Shown here: one piece after another, positions 60,835 through 64,000 of the stretch
How the letters are laid out: every line of letters begins with the position of its first letter
How positions within the stretch are numbered: position 1 is the stretch's first letter
DNA from: Verrucomicrobiales bacterium
GTDB taxonomy: Bacteria > Verrucomicrobiota > Verrucomicrobiia > Limisphaerales > J093
Assembly (NCBI GenBank): GCA_024233215.1
Contig: JACKPW010000008.1
Location: 186,001-250,000 of the forward strand
Direction of reading: 5' to 3'
Length of the DNA: 64,000 nt
Made by a program: the position numbers and the translations under genes
The notes under the pieces: model-generated
The model's database searches: none
Told to the model about the DNA's origin: nothing
What the model saw: the letters and a program-made list of their open reading frames with translations, nothing else

Positions 60835-62952
60835 CTACGGCAGGAGGGCTGTCGAATCGAACAAGGCGCCGTCGTCAACAGGAATATCCCTCACGTCATG
60901 CGGTACCCCGACGAGTACCTCGCCTTGGCAGATGCCGCCACGACCATCATCCGCGGTGAACGCGAGGTGATACACGCGCCCGTTGCCGGGCACCTGCTTG
61001 GAGCCGCAACGCTCGGCACGCACCAGGACAACCGACCCGCCCACCCCGGCGCCATCGGGCGTGAAGCTGCCGTCCCCGCCGGGGTCTCCGCTGGTGTCCA
61101 CCGGCTCGTCCTGCCAGATCGCGTTGACCGTGATCACCACCGCATCCCCGTCGGGATCGACCACTCCCAGCACTTCGATGGGCACCCATCTGTGATTGGG
61201 TGGCCAGAGAATTGCCGTGCTGGCAAACGCCCCGGAACAGTCCGGCGGCTGATTGGGCACAAAGGTGGCGATATCACTGGAGGCACAAACCACCCCGGCA
61301 CAGCAAGCGACACTGACAGTGAAGGTCAGATTCACGGGATCGGAGGCACCAGGAGGTGCGGTGATCGCGACCTCATTCGCCGCGTCAACCGAGACGCTCC
61401 AGTCCGGCGGAACACCGCTGACCGCCCAGGAGATGGGAAGCCCGCCTCCATAGGTCAGGTAGTCGTCGAGATCGAAGGTCTGGAAAGGGGCCACTTGGTC
61501 GGGAATTCCGGCCACCTGTGGGGTTTCGCACACGTTGATCATGCCCTGGTCCTCCGCAGAGGCTTCCGCCCCCCCCTCGCTGGTCACGACCAGCACCGCA
61601 CGCCATGCATGGGCGCCCGGTGTGTCCTCCTCAACCAGAAAGGTCTGCGTGGCCGTACCCTGGAAATCATCCAGGGTCACCGCCGCTACCGCGACCCCGT
61701 CCTCCAGCACCGTGAGGGTTCCGTCCGCCGGGAACCGCTCAACGGACCAGGTCACATCGAATGCATACCCGCCGTCGCAAGCGCAGTCAGGAAGGTCGAG
61801 ATCCACCTCCACCGGGAAGACGGTGGCCTGGAGGATGACAATGTACCACCCGGTCGCGAGCCACTGGTCCCAACTGGAATAGCCCGACCACGATCCGTCC
61901 GCGTTCTGTGCCTGCACGAGGTGGTCGGTGTAGTCCCCGTACCAGTCGCCGGCCGGGGTGGTCTGGGGTGGAGCCGGAGCGTTGGGGATCGTCGTCACCC
62001 CCATGAGTTCAAGCCCCTTGAAGATGCTGAACATCGCGTAGGGCTGTCCCTTGTTACCATCCCAGCTGTTGGGTGGCATCGCCCAGTGCGCATTGAGATA
62101 CCCGATGGCCGCCTGCGCGCGGGCGGTGTTCCGGTCATCCCCCACGTACATCATCTGGACCAGCAGCCCCCCGGTCTTCGATTCGTTGACGAGATAATCG
62201 GGTTGGTCATAGCCGGAGCCGCCGCTCGCATCGTTCTGGATGTAGTCGATCCAGAGGTTCAACTCGTCCTTCACGAATTGCGGCGCGTGGATGCCCCATT
62301 GTTCCGCCGCCACGAGTCCGAGTACCGGCCATTGGGCGGTGGAATTGTCGGAGTTCCCGTAGTTGGCCCAGTAACGCCAACCGCCCCTTCCCGCCCCGGC
62401 ATCGACTTGTCCGAACGCCGCCCAGTCCACCACGTCCTCCATCACTTGGCGGTAGGTCCATCCGTGGCAGGGTCCGCCGGACGTGACCACCCGGTTTGGG
62501 GTGCTGCTGGCAATCAGGGCCTGCATGATCATGCCCGTCTCGTACACCTCCCTGCTGTTGGTCTGATCCCACCAACTGACTCCAATTCCGTCACCGTCCG
62601 AATCCGGATCACCCGCTGGCTGAGGACCGATGGCCATCAGACGGGCATTGGAGAGGATGAAGTCAAGGCCCCGTTCAACGTTGCCGGAGTAGAGGGTCCC
62701 GCCGCCAGGGAAGTGTCCTTCGTTTTCAAAGGCGAGCACGGCGGCAGCCGTCCAGGCGAGGGGGAACGCCCCGCCGGATGCGCCGAATGAACCACTGCCA
62801 TTCTGCTGTGTCGCCAGCCAGGCAAGCCCGTCCTGGATGGCCTGATCGATTTGCGACTGCGTGGCTGCCAGGGCTCCGGGGGAAGCCGCCGCCAACAGGG
62901 CCGCCATTCCCACCGCCATGGCGGGCATGTGTCTACTTGGTTTTACGGTCAT
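60835..62952 (-). CDS. secreted alpha-toroid (squalene-cyclase-like repeat) protein
   Basis: This 705-residue exported protein starts at the ATG at 62950-62952, with a GAGGAG site and a signal peptide to about residue 30. Residues about 31-370 carry helical repeats like the prenyltransferase/squalene-oxidase toroid (IDQAIQDGLAWLATQQNGSG, VERGLDFILSNARLMA, LVQAQNADGSWSGYSSWDQW). They keep the QNGSGSFG-type turns but no DxDD cyclase motif. Ig-like regions follow. The last 150 residues are the domain with ILWPPNHRWVPIEVLGVVDP and a repeated DGDGSFTPDG-like acidic loop. No C-terminal membrane signal is present. Probably a surface or extracellular binding protein; enzymatic activity is unlikely. 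Confidence 0.8.
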   Translation of the reverse strand: MTVKPSRHMPAMAVGMAALLAAASPGALAATQSQIDQAIQDGLAWLATQQNGSGSFGASGGAFPLAWTAAAVLAFENEGHFPGGGTLYSGNVERGLDFILSNARLMAIGPQPAGDPDSDGDGIGVSWWDQTNSREVYETGMIMQALIASSTPNRVVTSGGPCHGWTYRQVMEDVVDWAAFGQVDAGAGRGGWRYWANYGNSDNSTAQWPVLGLVAAEQWGIHAPQFVKDELNLWIDYIQNDASGGSGYDQPDYLVNESKTGGLLVQMMYVGDDRNTARAQAAIGYLNAHWAMPPNSWDGNKGQPYAMFSIFKGLELMGVTTIPNAPAPPQTTPAGDWYGDYTDHLVQAQNADGSWSGYSSWDQWLATGWYIVILQATVFPVEVDLDLPDCACDGGYAFDVTWSVERFPADGTLTVLEDGVAVAAVTLDDFQGTATQTFLVEEDTPGAHAWRAVLVVTSEGGAEASAEDQGMINVCETPQVAGIPDQVAPFQTFDLDDYLTYGGGLPISWAVSGVPPDWSVSVDAANEVAITAPPGASDPVNLTFTVSVACCAGVVCASSDIATFVPNQPPDCSGAFASTAILWPPNHRWVPIEVLGVVDPDGDAVVITVNAIWQDEPVDTSGDPGGDGSFTPDGAGVGGSVVLVRAERCGSKQVPGNGRVYHLAFTADDGRGGICQGEVLVGVPHDVRDIPVDDGALFDSTALLP

Positions 62953-63225
62953 GGATGTATCTCCTCGGGATGCCCTTGAGCGGCGCTTTGCCGCCCCGGG
63001 CAACGCCTTCTTTGATTGGGGTTTGCTCATGGTTCCTGACCGCCGGCGACAGCCGGAGGCCACCGGGCAGGTCTCCCCTCCCACGCCCTACGCTCTCCGC
63101 TGGTTGCCATCAACCCGGTACGGTCACTCTCGATCCTCTCACCCAACCGGCAAGAGGCGGTTCCTTGCGAATGGCGGAGGATCCTTGCGATCAGGAACGT
63201 CTGGGAACGGCAGTCCGTCGGCGGT

Positions 63226-64000
63226 TCAGCCCAGACCGGGCGTGACGGCCCCGGGGGCGCGGTTCTGCTGATGGGACCGGCGCCACCCGGAGGGGGACAA
63301 TCCCGTGTGCTTCTTGAAGGCGTGCCGAAACCAGGCGGCGCTGGCATAACCGGTTGCCGCGGCGACTTCCGCCACGGTCAGGCAAGGATCGCGCAGCAAC
63401 TCCCGGGCTTTGCCGAGCCGGAGTTCCTGGAGGTAGACGTGCAACGGGATGGAGGTGACGCGCGTAAACAGGCCGGAAACATACGCCGGCGAGCGCCGCA
63501 CATGGGCCGCCACCTCCCCCAGCCCAATTGGCCGGTGGTAGTTCGCCCGCAGGTATCGCCGCACCTGCTCCACCAACCGCGTGCTTTGCGGGGTTGTCTC
63601 TGGAACCCAGGACTCCCCCTTCACCCCGGGCAGACGCCGATCGAGCAGTTCCTGCAACCGGCCACCCCGCGCCAGGATCGCCTGCTCGATCAGTAGCGCA
63701 TGGCGTAGTCTGGACCGAAAATCTTCCGCCCTCAGCATCGATTCGAGCCCGCGGGCCACCACCCGCAGGAGGGCAACCGCCCGCCGGAACGCGCGGGTCC
63801 CCGCCCCGCCCCCCCCCCGACAAACCGGCCGCGGCGACTGGATCACCAACCGCAAGTCACTCCCACGCTCCGTTGTGAGGCTCAGGGAGCAACAGCGTCG
63901 TCCACACGCACCGACAAACACGCCGCCGTTCCCGCCGCCATCGCCCTGCTTGCACCAGATCCGCTCCACGCACTCCACGCAGAGCCGCCGCGTCGGGGCA
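63226..64000 (-). CDS. AraC-family regulator, partial
   Basis: The frame is open to the right edge, so the N-terminus is missing; a GTG at 63976-63978 is only an internal candidate start. The visible part begins RRLCVECVERIWCKQ with GVFVGACGRRCC, a Cys-rich sensor segment. It ends with two AraC helix-turn-helix motifs at the C-terminus: PIGLGEVAAHVRRSPAYVSG with LFTRVTSIPLHVYLQELRLG, and LTVAEVAAATGYASAAWFRH with AFKKHTGLSPSGWRR. The sensor could be a PocR-like ligand-binding domain, but this is weak. It is 273 bp from the toroid protein gene and may regulate it. Confidence 0.8.
   Translation of the reverse strand, partial: APTRRLCVECVERIWCKQGDGGGNGGVFVGACGRRCCSLSLTTERGSDLRLVIQSPRPVCRGGGGAGTRAFRRAVALLRVVARGLESMLRAEDFRSRLRHALLIEQAILARGGRLQELLDRRLPGVKGESWVPETTPQSTRLVEQVRRYLRANYHRPIGLGEVAAHVRRSPAYVSGLFTRVTSIPLHVYLQELRLGKARELLRDPCLTVAEVAAATGYASAAWFRHAFKKHTGLSPSGWRRSHQQNRAPGAVTPGLG

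Noticed and set aside
1..64000. CRISPR arrays, tRNA or rRNA genes, prophage or IS transposase
   Set aside because: No regularly spaced repeats, cloverleaf-like sequence, rRNA-like segment or transposase motif was found by reading; REP-like units occur only in pairs.

Overview
The window is about 64 kb of high-GC chromosome with long genes, tight gene strings joined by 4-bp ATGA or 1-bp stop/start overlaps, and few clear Shine-Dalgarno sites. The protein content suggests a free-living or environmental Verrucomicrobiota, probably near the Limisphaerales/Pedosphaera group. Pointers are a DUF2723 membrane glycosyltransferase, secreted glycosidases, an exosortase with C-terminal sorting signals, complex I genes without nuoEFG, and palindromic intergenic repeats. 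The assignment is inferred from protein families only. No rRNA, tRNA, CRISPR array or insertion-sequence transposase was seen.

Layout. 1-7.0 kb (minus): a DUF2723 membrane protein cut by the left edge, then a xylB-panC-nadB string. 7.0-8.0 kb (minus): a small lipoprotein and a coiled-coil membrane protein, followed by a good terminator hairpin. 8.4-24.3 kb: a carbohydrate and protein degradation region on the plus strand (M14 peptidase, GH36 alpha-galactosidase, DUF5060/DUF4038 hydrolase, GH38 alpha-mannosidase). It is interrupted on the minus strand by two toxin-antitoxin modules and a large carboxypeptidase-regulatory-repeat protein. The GH38 gene lies between two direct copies of a ~215-bp palindromic repeat. 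24.6-32.1 kb: a small membrane protein, ETF-ubiquinone oxidoreductase, a fused ETF beta-alpha gene, pyrC followed in frame by a thioredoxin-fold remnant, a stand-alone AMP-binding C-domain and an EamA transporter.

32.1-44.8 kb (minus): a complex I operon in the order A-B-C-D-I-H-J-K-L-M-M-N. It has no nuoE, F or G and has two different nuoM genes, one lacking the TM7 lysine. The ETF/ETF-QO genes and complex I both feed electrons to the quinone pool, so the middle of the window is largely respiratory. 44.8-46.3 kb: a small membrane protein and an ECF sigma factor.

46.4-52.9 kb: an XPB/Ssl2-type helicase cassette. A helicase-associated protein is divergent from a three-gene ATGA-coupled operon (XPB helicase, a small DUF2786-like protein, a second helicase-associated protein). 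The divergent intergenic region carries two copies of a hairpin repeat whose stems have co-varied.

53.1-60.6 kb: a self-contained exosortase locus. It holds an EpsI-like protein, a small membrane protein, an exosortase with the Cys/Arg/His triad, a TPR protein, and two paralogous DUF4114 proteins whose C-terminal signals read SEP rather than PEP. Next to them, in divergent orientation, is a sigma-54 activator gene broken by a single-base frameshift. Both DUF4114 genes have a -24/-12-like element just upstream and a related palindrome about 100-120 bp further up, which suggests that the activator controls the exosortase substrates. 60.8-64.0 kb: a secreted alpha-toroid protein and an AraC-type regulator cut by the right edge.
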